Below, piece by piece: positions 23,908-34,128 of a DNA stretch of 64,000 nt. The notes below the pieces were generated by a model. The model was not told the DNA's origin, did no database searches, and was given only the letters and a program-made list of their open reading frames with translations. Positions within the stretch are counted from its first letter, which is position 1. Every line of letters starts with the position of its first letter. The position numbers were made by a program, and so were the translations under genes. The DNA is from Telmatactis stephensoni (Eukaryota; Cnidaria; Anthozoa; Actiniaria; Isophelliidae): the NCBI GenBank assembly GCA_029948255.1, contig JALIZF010001795.1:124001-188000 (forward strand), in the 5' to 3' direction.

Positions 23908-24690
23908 TAGTTTAAGGTGACTCAATAGAAATTCAGGAGGCATTCGGCCTTGACAAACTTTTGGTCACAATTTTTAGAATCGCGTTCAATTTCAATAGCT
24001 CTTTAGGAACTTTTACTTCAATTATCCAGTTACACATTGGCCTTAAAGTGCCCCTAACCCCTAAATTGAAATTTTGATAATCGTTTCTTCATGAATGGAA
24101 AAGCCTTATGGTTAAATATTTTAGGATAAAATCATCTCCTTTCTGAGGATTAGGCATTTGAAATCTAAAAATGCAAATGAGATGACGTAGAAAAAGGACT
24201 ACTTAAATATACAAAAACACTAGAGATGAAGTTTATACTATTTTTTCATTTGCAAAACATTCTCATTGCTAAAGTACAAAGTTTGGTGAATGTATTTCCA
24301 CCTAACTCAAACACACTTGTTTCAAAATTGGAGACAAAATCATGCAAATTCCTTTTTTTACGTCATCTCATTTGCATTTCCCGACTTCAAATGCTTAATG
24401 CTCCGAAATAAGATGATTTTAACCGGAGATATTTCACCATTAAACATTTCCATTCATGAAGAAACGATTCTCAGAATTTCAATTGAGGGGTTAGGGGCAC
24501 TTTAAGCGATTTTGTTGAAGAGAACTATTTTTGGAGTAACAGACCCCACTGTTTAGAAATGACCCACTCTAAATCAAAATTTTGTTGGTATAAATGGATG
24601 AAACACAGGGAATCAAACTACAATGAATCAAACTTCAAGCTGAGTGAGTTTCACAAAAATCGTCGGAATAGAAATGCGAGGACGATTGGC
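23908..24690. repeat. dispersed repeat R, interrupted copy
   Basis: Begins TTTAAGGTGACTCAATAGAA then AATTCAGGAGGCATTCGG and continues to GAGGACGATTGG. Apart from the inserted element at 24043-24505 it parallels 6540-6858. Confidence 0.7.
24043..24505. mobile_element. TTAA-flanked palindromic MITE (element B)
   Basis: TTAA at 24043-24046 and 24502-24505 bracket inverted ends AGTGCCCCTAACCCCTAAAT T and its mirror; the arms are about 150 bp (also AATGAGATGACGT mirrored by ACGTCATCTCATT). The paralogous repeat at 6540-6858 keeps a single TTAA at this point, which directly demonstrates insertion with TTAA duplication. Confidence 0.85.
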
Positions 24691-24822
24691 CGCCAAAAGT
24701 GTACCCTAAAAGTGTTCTGGAATCATCATGAATCTTAAGGCACCCCTTGTACTCTGAGAATAACAACCATGAACCTCAAATGACAACGAAAAGGTAATTT
24801 AATGTCCGCCTAATAAAAGTGT

Positions 24823-25222
24823 AAAACTGATCGCCCACAGGACAAGCCGTTAAATAATATCAGCAATGTTTATAATGTTTATAAAACACTGAAAATGATC
24901 AAAAAGTTTGGACGCACTTTAATGCTAGAATTGGAAACATTCTGTAGCGAAGCGGCTGTTTTAAAGCTAGAAACAATAAATTCACGACGGTACTGAGTTT
25001 TGTTTTTGTACACAACATAGATGGAGAAATAAATTTTATAAAGTACGATATGCTGCACAAACGCCTTGAAACCAGATTTCTTGCGCTTTTGTTTTGAATG
25101 CAAATGACTGCAATTCAAGAATTTACATTTAACCCTAACTTTTTGACCATTTTCAGTGTTTTATAAACATTATAAACATTGATTATATTTTTTAACGGCT
25201 TGTCCTGTGGGCGATCAATTGT
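24823..25222. repeat. inverted repeat around a duplicated segment
   Basis: 24823-24915 (TGATCGCCCACAGGACAAGC...) and 25128-25222 (its mirror, ...GCTTGTCCTGTGGGCGATCA) are about 90-bp inverted copies. The spacer includes a segment (25031-25112) that is duplicated at 51318. Confidence 0.7.
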
Positions 25223-25749
25223 TGTTCTACAACCCTTCTTTGCTACATGTAGGTGTTGTTCATAATGCTATTTTCAAAATTATTGGGTTGTTCACCTTGC
25301 ATGTTGAATACTCTAAGTGTGTGCTGACATTTCAATGTGACTTGATCAACCCTCCTCAGGCCTGAGGAAGCTGACCAGTAGATTTTGATGAAGCAATAGT
25401 GGTTTTTGTGTCATAACAATAAGCTTAGTAATCATTAATCAAGTTAAGTTAATTACACATAAATATAAAATGTATTGTCTTACCAACTTTATGAATTGAT
25501 GTTTTGCTGCCCAAAGGGTTAACTACCTCCACTTCATCATAATATAACATGAATTGCAAGGCTTGTGGGTCTCTTGAGAACAAAAGATGCCGTGAAAACA
25601 TGTACCCATCACAATAGTCTGATATCAAATTATCTTGCCGACGATGTTAACTTCACCAAAACATAGCTAAGATGACACATCATCAGTGTTAACCCTAAGA
25701 TCGAGAGGAGGGGGATTGGGCATATGTAGGGTGTACATTTGTATTTTTT
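25031..25749. repeat. segmental duplicate, copy 1
   Basis: 25031-25112 and 25519-25749 match 51318-51401 and 51405-51638 almost base for base (for example GTACGATATGCTGCACAAAC and CATGTACCCATCACAATAGT). In the second copy the two parts are adjacent, so 25113-25518 is extra DNA here. No gene identified. Confidence 0.8.
25129..25522. mobile_element. possible TTAACCC...GGGTTAA insertion
   Basis: TTAACCC at 25129 and GGGTTAA ending 25522 bracket about 390 bp that is absent from the duplicate copy at 51402, where a single TTAA is present. The CCC/GGG termini and TTAA fit a piggyBac-type MITE, but about 14 bp next to the left end also differ and one 90-bp inverted-repeat arm lies inside, so the event was not a simple insertion. 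Confidence 0.4.
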
Positions 25750-25884
25750 CATTAATAATTTTGAATAACATTCCCCACCCTGGGGAAAGAAAACCAATTC
25801 AAATCTCCATATGTTAAATTCCCTAGGATGGGGACACCAAGAGCGATCAAATGTCTCACATATGTACGACGCCCCATTCCCCCT

Positions 25885-25904
25885 CCCCCCCCCCCCCCCC
25901 CCCC
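25885..25904. repeat. poly-C run
   Basis: Twenty consecutive C bases; length uncertain in any assembly. Confidence 0.9.
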
Positions 25905-26127
25905 ACCCTCCCCCTCGGGCTCAATATTGATATTCAATACATGTAGAATTTTGGATTCAAGGTTACAAGAAGTCATATAAGTTTTATGATTTCAAGACTA
26001 CCTGACTAAGAATTGAGGGATCATCGGCAACATCGACAACTTCATCGTCAAGTTGAACTCTTAGCCTTTTTGCTCCTTTCTGACGGTGATCATAGTATTG
26101 TCCAACGACTCGCTTTACTGGTTCCTG

Positions 26128-26180
26128 AAAAATAACAACAACAACAACACACACACAAAAAAAAAACACACAACAACAAT
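26128..26180. repeat. ACA/CA simple repeat
   Basis: AACAACAACAACAACACACACAC-like low-complexity run followed by an A-run and CACACAACAACAA. Confidence 0.8.
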
Positions 26181-26412
26181 AGAACAAACACAGAGAGTAA
26201 ATCAGTTATGCAGAAAGTAAATCAGTTATTGTATGCAATATGAAAACATATAATTGTAAACCAGCGTGATCAGTAGTCGAAGCTCATCAGTCACTTGGCA
26301 TCAGTCCTAATTCGGTTCCTTTGGCCGTTTCGCTATTCCCAGGGATGCACCGCACGTGGAAGCCCCAAAGGTCGTATTGAATTGTGAAAGAGCTGCCATT
26401 TAAGATATGATT

Positions 26413-26583
26413 TTTATCAATGTGGACACATATTTATACTTAGGAATAGTTATTAATAAGAATTGTTCATGGGAAGAGCATATTAGCTACATAGTTTCTA
26501 AAATTAATAAGAAATTAGGACTTTTGAGAAGGCTTAAAAGTTGTCTAACTTTACGTGCTAGGCTGGCTTTCTTTAACAGTTGA
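26413..26583 (+). pseudogene. LINE reverse-transcriptase thumb fragment
   Basis: A 56-codon open stretch reads YLGIVINKNCSWEEHI then KINKKLGLLRRLK, the LGxxID...W..HI...K...LGxL pattern found just after the catalytic core of LINE reverse transcriptases (compare FLGVVLDEHLSWKDHI in the intact LINE at 19627). No palm motifs are present upstream. It stops at 26581. Confidence 0.6.
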
Positions 26584-26684
26584 TTATGGGGATATAACAT
26601 GGGGGGATACTCTCTTTTCACGCGTCAGCCATCTTGGATTCAAAACGAGGCTAGTAACGCATGATTCGACTTCCGGTATTCAAA

Positions 26685-27473
26685 ATGGCGGAGGCGAAGG
26701 TTAGTTCAATGTCAAGTTCATCATTATTTACATGGACAACGTCGCTACAGAACATACCGAAAATTAGCATGAATGACGTAGAAAAATTTATTCTTTTCGA
26801 GAAAACCCCGAAAAATGGCTCACGAGTTGAAGAATAGCTGTTGTACAAAATAAACTCATTTCTGGCAGAAAGTTTAAGTTGTTTATAACTAGTTTTGGTC
26901 GATGAAAGTTGAATGAATGTGTTACAGTGTAATTCAAAGCGAAAATTTTGATTGCTTCTGTTTTCTTTATATTTAGCTTGAAAAAGCTTAATCCCAACAA
27001 CAAAACTTCAAGAAAAAGTATTTCTACAATTCAAAAAAATCAGTTTCAACAGATATTTTTTGGTCCTTTACCGTCACTGGACTGAATCATTTTAATTTAT
27101 TTTCTTTACATTTAATTTTAAAGTTGGTTCAGAACATGGTAAAGAAGGTGTATATTTAAAATCCAAATGCTTTAAATCGTTGAAAAAGAACGAAGATCCA
27201 CATAATCTTCAGGTAGGCAAAATTATTTCTTTGGATTATCTTAAATCTAAGACACTGAATTTTGCGCTTTAATATCAAAGGTATGCTTGAAGTCGACACA
27301 TGGGGATTTAAAAGTTGTGCAACACTCTTGTACCTGCAAGGCAGGTCAATGCATTTGCAACCACAAGATAGTTTTACTTTTTCAAGCAGCACACTACAAC
27401 ATGCTGGGTTTGTCTACTGTTCCTGTCATCCCTTCAAAGACCTCCATGCCACAAGAGTGGCACAAGCCAATTT
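26685..27473 (+). pseudogene. SWIM zinc-finger N-terminal part of a SWIM/YqaJ transposon gene
   Basis: The start ATGGCGGAGGCGAAG at 26685 opens a 50-codon frame. Exon 27124-27212 and exon 27281 onward have AG/GT borders and stay in frame. Exon 3 carries CTCKAGQCICNH, the C-x-C-x(n)-C-x-H signature of SWIM zinc fingers, followed by a hydrophobic helix (KIVLLFQAAHY) and a PQEWHKP block. This arrangement is the N-terminal half of large cnidarian proteins that end in a YqaJ exonuclease domain, the second protein of ISL2EU-type Harbinger relatives. The coding sequence is cut at 27473 by element G; the matching continuation starts at 44283. The exon 1 to exon 2 junction was not resolved (the exon 1 frame stops at 26835). 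Confidence 0.6.
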
Positions 27474-27743
27474 CTCAAGGGTGTTAAGGCTTGGCATTTG
27501 CTTAAATTCTGAATAAAACTTTAAAAAATCATAACTTTTTCGATATTCAACGGAAAACTTTCAAACTTAGCAGAGCCACAGCAATTAGGTGGAAAAACGT
27601 TTTTGTCATGTCATATCGGTATTTAAGCGATCACGTGACCTTGTATACTTTTTCTTATTGGTCGACAGTTGGGCTGGTCAACGTACAAGTTTGAGACATT
27701 CCATGAGTCATTTCAGAAACTACAGGCACTAGTTTAAAAGACT

Positions 27744-27874
27744 CTGTCCGGAATGGTTGAGTTTTAAATGAAGAAAGTGATATAATATTTAATTATCTAT
27801 CGTACCTTACTTCATTGTAACTATCTAGGGCATCTACGGCGTTAAAAAGCTATATATTCATCCATTCCGGACAG
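27744..27874. mobile_element. short MITE with CTGTCCGGAATGG ends
   Basis: CTGTCCGGAATGG and CCATTCCGGACAG are perfect inverted ends around about 105 bp; located in the 5' part of element G. Confidence 0.6.
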
Positions 27875-28021
27875 TAAGTCCAAGATGCACATGAGAACTA
27901 TCCATGTAGCAGAAAAACTCGAATGTCAAATCAAATGTCGACGGCCCGTTGAGGCTCGAAGTCCCTATTTCTTGTCCTTAAAATTTGGACGCCATTTTTT
28001 CCGAGAGAAAATACTCACGTG

Positions 28022-28045
28022 GAAGACTGGGTACGACTAGTTCCA
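28022..28045. repeat. half terminus of the GACTGGGTACGA foldback family
   Basis: GAAGACTGGGTACGACTAGT matches the termini of the elements at 14008-14397 and 41654-42412, without an inverted partner nearby. Confidence 0.4.
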
Positions 28046-28158
28046 TAAAATATGCTTTTGGGCTTCCTGTTTTATCATAATGTATGCAAATAAATGCTAT
28101 TTTTAAAATTTCTATTGTTATACTGACCAATAGGACGCTGCTAGCTAGAGAAAGCAAT

Positions 28159-31100
28159 ATGGCGGACAAACAAGAAATGGCAGAACTCAAAGAATTCTAA
28201 AACTAGAGGCCAAAAAAGTGAGCTCGAACCACCCGAAGAAGTATTTAAACGAACTTATTAGTCAATATAAAGTTTGAAGTACCTGTTGCTGAGGTTATAT
28301 CATAAATAAATGCCTTTTTTAGCATTTTGGTTGGCATTCTTTCTCTGCTATTCGACAAAAGGGTCTGGCAAAGTCAGTGCAATAAATAAGTTTATGCGTG
28401 AATTTTTTCGTGTTCAGTCTTGGAATACGTGCTTTATCAGGCTGCGGCTTTGCACAAGAGTACAGGCGCATTTTCTAGGTGGTAAATTCAATTTCTAGTA
28501 TGACTGAAAGAATATGTTGTGGGTTTTCGAGAGTTTTTTTATGGGAATCCAAATCGATTGCTAAGGAAAATATAAAACAAGAGCCAAATGAATCACCATC
28601 TGCATTCAACAAACATGTTTTAGATGAACGATTTCGTTTGTACTGTGTCCAGTTCAGTGAATACGAGAAGTTATCACTAGACAAAGGTATAGTACAACAA
28701 AAAGTTGGAATTAATTAGAATTGATTGGGATGCTAAGACTGCCCTGAGGAAATTAAATGTGAAATGGGCAAATCACAGTTATAGTCCTGGATCATTTTTA
28801 ATTATCCACACAATTTTCATAGCTTTTTAACAAAAGAGACCCTCAGCTGCTTCACAAGGACACATGCATTATGCACGGTAGTGCATGGTCACTGAGTTCT
28901 TGCTTAAATTATATACTTTACAGTGTTTAAAAATGTTTTTTATCATGATCTGATAGTAACATTCCTGAAAAGCTACAAGATCATAGATGACAAAATATCA
29001 CACTGGAGGAAGATAGATGACAAACACCAATATCTTAAGCAATTTTCTGCATCAAAATGGGATAAAACCCCAACGTTTAGAAAAATGTTCATAGCCTGAA
29101 GAACTACTTGTGCTGTCAGTCATACCACACACCAATAACAACAAAATTCCCTGAAAACAAGAACAGAAAAAACAATAAGAAGAAGAGCCCATTTTCTGAT
29201 TTAACTAAGAAAGCTCAGAACACCGTGCCTAAAAAAGCAGAGCCAAACAAAGGAGAGCTGAAACAAATTGCAAACCTAATATATACAGAATATGACAAAG
29301 CCTGTAAAGAAAATCTAGGAAAGTCATTTACAGATGTTCTGGTCACATTGCCTCAAGCCAATCTTCAAGTCAGAGAAAGTCCCAGTGAGCGACGAAACAA
29401 ACAAAGGCAAAGACAAAGAGACTTTAAATCCTTAATTGAACAAATGTGGCAGAGCAATGATGTAGACTCTCATCTGGCCCAACGACACCATTTTCTGCAA
29501 GAACTCAACAACGCTTACACCAGTCATTTGAAACTATCAAAGAAGCGAAGGAACGTCTTGAAAAAACACCGCCTTCTACCAAAGAAAGATCACATTGCCC
29601 CACTTCCATAGAGGGAGACTTAGACAAGTTGGAGGAGGATGTAAAGAGCTGGCTTGTGGAAGTGCCTATAAATTGGTCAGACAATAGCCAGGCAATATAA
29701 GATAAAAGGTGTTAGTTGTGATTCATCCCCCAAAAATGCAGGTCAAATTCTAAAAGAATACTTAAGAGCTAAAGGAGTTGACATACAAATGTTTGATAAA
29801 GAGAAAAGAGGTAAGCCAGTTTAATATTAGGACTGACTTGAGAAATGACAATCATCAGTAAACAACAAATTATTAAAAATGATCAAATTTGCCAGAGACA
29901 AATTAATTATTGAGTAATAAAAAATGGCCATTTAAGATGGTGGAGATGTATTGCTCTTTGTGTGTTTCACCTGAGGGGGAGGGGAGGGGGGTTAAAACTT
30001 TTGCCAAAAGGAATTTCATGATTTTCCTCTCCATCAAGTTTGAAAGACAAATCAATTAGTAATGAGTTTATGAAAAATGACCATTGAAGATGGTGGCGAT
30101 GTGTCACGCTCTGTGTGTTTAACCCAGGGGGCTCTCTTGGGAACAGGGTGGGGATGCTCTTTGTACATTTTTTGGAGGGGGGGTGCCTTGTACATTTTCA
30201 AAATTCCAGATTAGCATCCCTACCCCTCAGTATATGAGTTCGCCCTTTGTTGATTATTTTTATAATAAAATTATCTGATTAACAGAAAGCCACAGAGTTA
30301 GACAAGCACTAAAGAAACTGTCTGGTGGAGCCATTTCTGTCCCAGTATCTCGGGCAAACAAAAGTCTAAAATTTGACATACACAAAAAAATCCTCACTGG
30401 AAAATACAACCTTGGAGTTCCAGTTCTGCAGAACGAGCATGTAAAAGTTGTTCTTACCCCTGATGGTAACATTGAAAAGAAGAGCTTGACAATTTCAGCA
30501 AGGAAGTATGCAATTGAAGAAATTTGCAGATCAACTTTAGAAAAGAACAGAAGTGAAGGCATTATGAGAGTAAGGGATGATAAGGAATATGAGGAGATGA
30601 CATACAGCCAGATTAAAACAACACTTCAAGAGCTACAAGAATGGAATGCTAAACTGTCTGAGGAAGAAGCAAGAGAACACTTGAAGAAATGTGAGAGAAC
30701 ACGGCACTGGATAATTTGGCACGACCATTCATCGTTAGCTGGATCTGGTTTCATGTTATTCCTGGTTCGAGAATTGTATGACCCTGCCACACACATCACC
30801 CCAGTGGAATACAGAGAAAGGTATGGCAAGGATGTAGATGTACAATCAATAGTTGAAGCCCCAAAGTTGTACATGATGGGAGCAGCCAGTGCCAAAGACA
30901 GTGACCAACTTGCTTTTGTGACAACCAGAAGAGAGTGCCTAAGGCAAATGAATCGAACAGAAGTCCAAATACATCCCCAAGAGAGTGTCACAATCACAGA
31001 GAAAATGAGGTTCATGAATGGTGATTCACCAGCCATAGAGTTCGAAGATGGCAACCAAAAAGGGGGTCATTTTGCATGTAGTGGCTGCACTGGTGATATG

Positions 31101-33134
31101 AGGCGTGCCAATGAATATGATTACATGGCTTACCAGTCATATAGAACACTTCAAGAAAAACAACAACTAGTTCTATCAGGCAGGTTTGGAAAGTATAATG
31201 CTGTAGCCCCATTCAAGGACCTCAAAGTGAATGACATCAAGAAGGAGCTTGCCGCAAGAGGTGTTAGAGATTTTGATGGCAAGATTAAGAAAGACCTACA
31301 GGAAGAACTCACAGATATACTGAGAGGAACCAGCAGACTACCTGCTTTACTCTTTGGAGAAAAGGACTTGACACTGAAAGATCTAAATCTTGAAGATTAT
31401 GAAGTTCTCTTCTTTGAACCTCTCCATGTTTGCTTAAATCATATAGCAAACATATTTTCTGAGTTACCTCTTCACCTAACCAATGCTGATGCTCTGCTAA
31501 CCTTCAAAGAAATAATTTCAATAACCCTGAATAAAGATAAACTCAGAGCAACAGATTACAGAAGAGCCTTGCTGAAGGTTACAATTGCTTTATCCAACCA
31601 GAATCTCCTTGGAGAGGATGAAAGGAACATTCTTTTAATGTTCTGTGAGATGCAAGGCATCTATTACCAAAATGACATCAAGAGAACACCCCGCTCTGTA
31701 CTCAGATTGTACAATCTTTCCTTCAGACATGGTCAAGCAATACAGAGCCTATTAACACCACCAAAAGCAATGACTCTCAGGAAGCTGTGTGACATATATT
31801 ACCACAGTGCCATAGACCATGCTCCTCTGATTTACAGGCTTGTCAGCTTGAGATCAATTTCTGCAGAGTTGTTTGAAAGATACTTTGAAAGAATTGAGGA
31901 TATAACCAGGAAAACCTGGAACAAGCACATCGAAGATCTTGTGCCAAATGCCTTCCTTCATGTCCAGGCAGAGGACAAAATGGCTTTAGAAAAACAAAGC
32001 TTCCAAGATCAAGAAAAAGAGATCTCTCGTCTAGCCAAGAATCTTCCAAAGCCCTGTAACACAGTACTATCTAAAGAGTTCATGGTAAAAAAATCAAGGT
32101 TATGGCAATCCCACATTTCAAAAATCAGCGACTACCTTGTATGTGGACAAGATGTTTGGTGGAAATGGAGGGATGATGGTGGCATAGAATTTCTTGACAG
32201 TCCTGATGAAGAAGACAACAGGGACCTCCCCTTTACCACTACAGACCACATAATTTAAAGAAAATCCATGATGACCTTGAGAGAACCTGGGAAACATGCA
32301 AAAGCATGCCTGATCAGCTGCCTGTCTACAAAATGCGAGACAGTGATGGAAATCTGATTTATACCAGAGAGGAAGAACAAGACATTGACAAGACAAGACA
32401 CAGAAGAGCAACAACTAATTGAAGAAATCCCAGTCATACCACAAGAGGAAGAAGGGCGTACAACTGAAAGTGCACCCCAAACAATCACCATTGAGTGTTT
32501 ACCAATAACATGTGATATAAATGACATCCCATCCACTGACAATGTTGACATTGAGTGTTTGCCAATAACACATTGTGATTATATTAGTGACATTCCATCC
32601 ACTGACAATGTTGACATTTCATCTGATAACAACCCTATAAATAGCTTACCTGTTCAAGCCGTGGAATCACCAGTTGACAAGGAAACAATTCATGAATGCG
32701 AGTCATCACCCTGCAAAAAGAAAAAGACCAGCCTAAATCATCCTGAACCTGAGCACGAGTCCATAAATACTGACAGAACACTGCATTCTAGAACAGCAAA
32801 AGCACTAGAAAAACTCATTGGCAAAACCAGTGATGTTATTGAACTGGATCGATTAAAGAGAAAGCTCACCAAAGATCCCAAGTCACGATTTTATAGGAAA
32901 AAGTTAAATGTTATGGAGGTTAAGATCCAGACACAAGTGTTGAAAAAGCTTAGGTCACTCAAAGAAGAAATGAGAGAATGGGACTTCATGTTTTTAAATA
33001 ATCACAAGAAAATTGCAAATGACAAAGATTACAAGAATGACAGTCATTTTCAATCATTAGTAAAGAAGAAACAACTTGCTGGAGAACTACTGGAAAAAAC
33101 GTGGCATTTTCCAATTAATAACTATGCAGTATAG
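28159..33134 (+). pseudogene. gene K: transposase-like protein of element G (frameshifted)
   Basis: Coding similarity runs from ATGGCGGACAAACAAG (28159) to the stop at 33132. Pieces: 28159-28270 (frame break about 28198), about 28471-28686, about 28930-29815 (breaks near 29525 and 29690, splice donor after GAGAAAAG), intron, then about 30284-32228 and 32228-33134 (breaks about 32228 and 32390). The largest open piece, 30486-32258, has WHDHSSLAG, then GDSPAIEFEDG followed 18 residues later by C-x2-C, a SAP-like helix-extended-helix (VNDIKKELAARG), and EPLHVCLNHI (H-x4-H) with acidic residues beyond. That order resembles DDE transposases of the RAG1/Transib/CACTA type. The tail is acidic with a repeated ECLPIT/DIPSTDNVDI block and a basic coiled end. 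Host function is unlikely; it is a decayed transposon gene. Confidence 0.6.
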
Positions 33135-34128
33135 CTGTTAAGGACGTACCCGTCTGAAATCCGGGCAGACTAGTCTACACCGTACCTCACCGATTTTTAT
33201 GACACTTTGCTCAATTGTGCATCTCGACTATGCAGCTATCATGGTAAAGTAGTTTCACTTCAATCCAAATATCCTTGGAGTGACAGCGCTGTTAAATTTT
33301 AGCCGTAAATTGGCTAAAATCAGCGTAAAATATAATACATTTTGAGATGCTTCAAATACTGATATATTCTTTTCTTAGAAACATGGTACTTTATTCTCAA
33401 GTACTTCTATCCTTCCTCGATCACTTCGAAGTAGAAAAAATTGTTTTTATGAATATTCCTTTTCATGGCTATTTTTTTATTTACCCCTATTTCGTCCATT
33501 TTTGAAATTACCAAAAATACGGCGTTTTCAAAGATATTTCACAAAAATGCGGCGTTTTTGTGTTCACGTTTGAAACGAATTTCGTATTGTGGGACAATAG
33601 ATTGATGTACCTGGCGAAAAAAAAATGTGTAACGTTTTTATTTTGATGGAGTAAATCGCGCTGATTCAGATGCAGCTCTTCGTTTTTCGATTCTCCTCAT
33701 GACGTCATATGACGTGCAAATAGAAGTTTAAACTGTTCTGGAAGTAGTTATCTTGAAGAAAACCGAAGGGAGAAACCTCAATAAAGATATCTAAACGAAT
33801 TTCTTTAGATTTTGAGCAACATTTTGTTTTAAAGGTAAAGCATTATTTATGATCAGCTGGCTTTATATGCAAATTAGGCATGACCCGCTAACCTCGGGAA
33901 GCCATTCTAGTGCAAAAAAATAGTTCATTAGTGTATTATAATTTTGCTTTTAGAATAAATAAGATTCAGTAAATATAAAAAGCAATGAGAAGTTAAGTTT
34001 TGATGACAACATATTTACTTTTGTAACTTTTTAAGTTAGAGGGGCTAGCAACTGACCAATTCACTTGTGTGACAGCGTGACAGCAACGTAAACAACTTTT
34101 CCCGCACAACAAAGCCGCTTGCTTTAAA

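Noticed and set aside
25752..25976. Minus-strand glycine-rich frame
   Set aside because: Glycine run comes from the poly-C homopolymer.
30626..31212. Minus-strand frames across gene K
   Set aside because: Shadow frames; the plus strand has coherent motifs, intron borders and acidic/basic domain layout.
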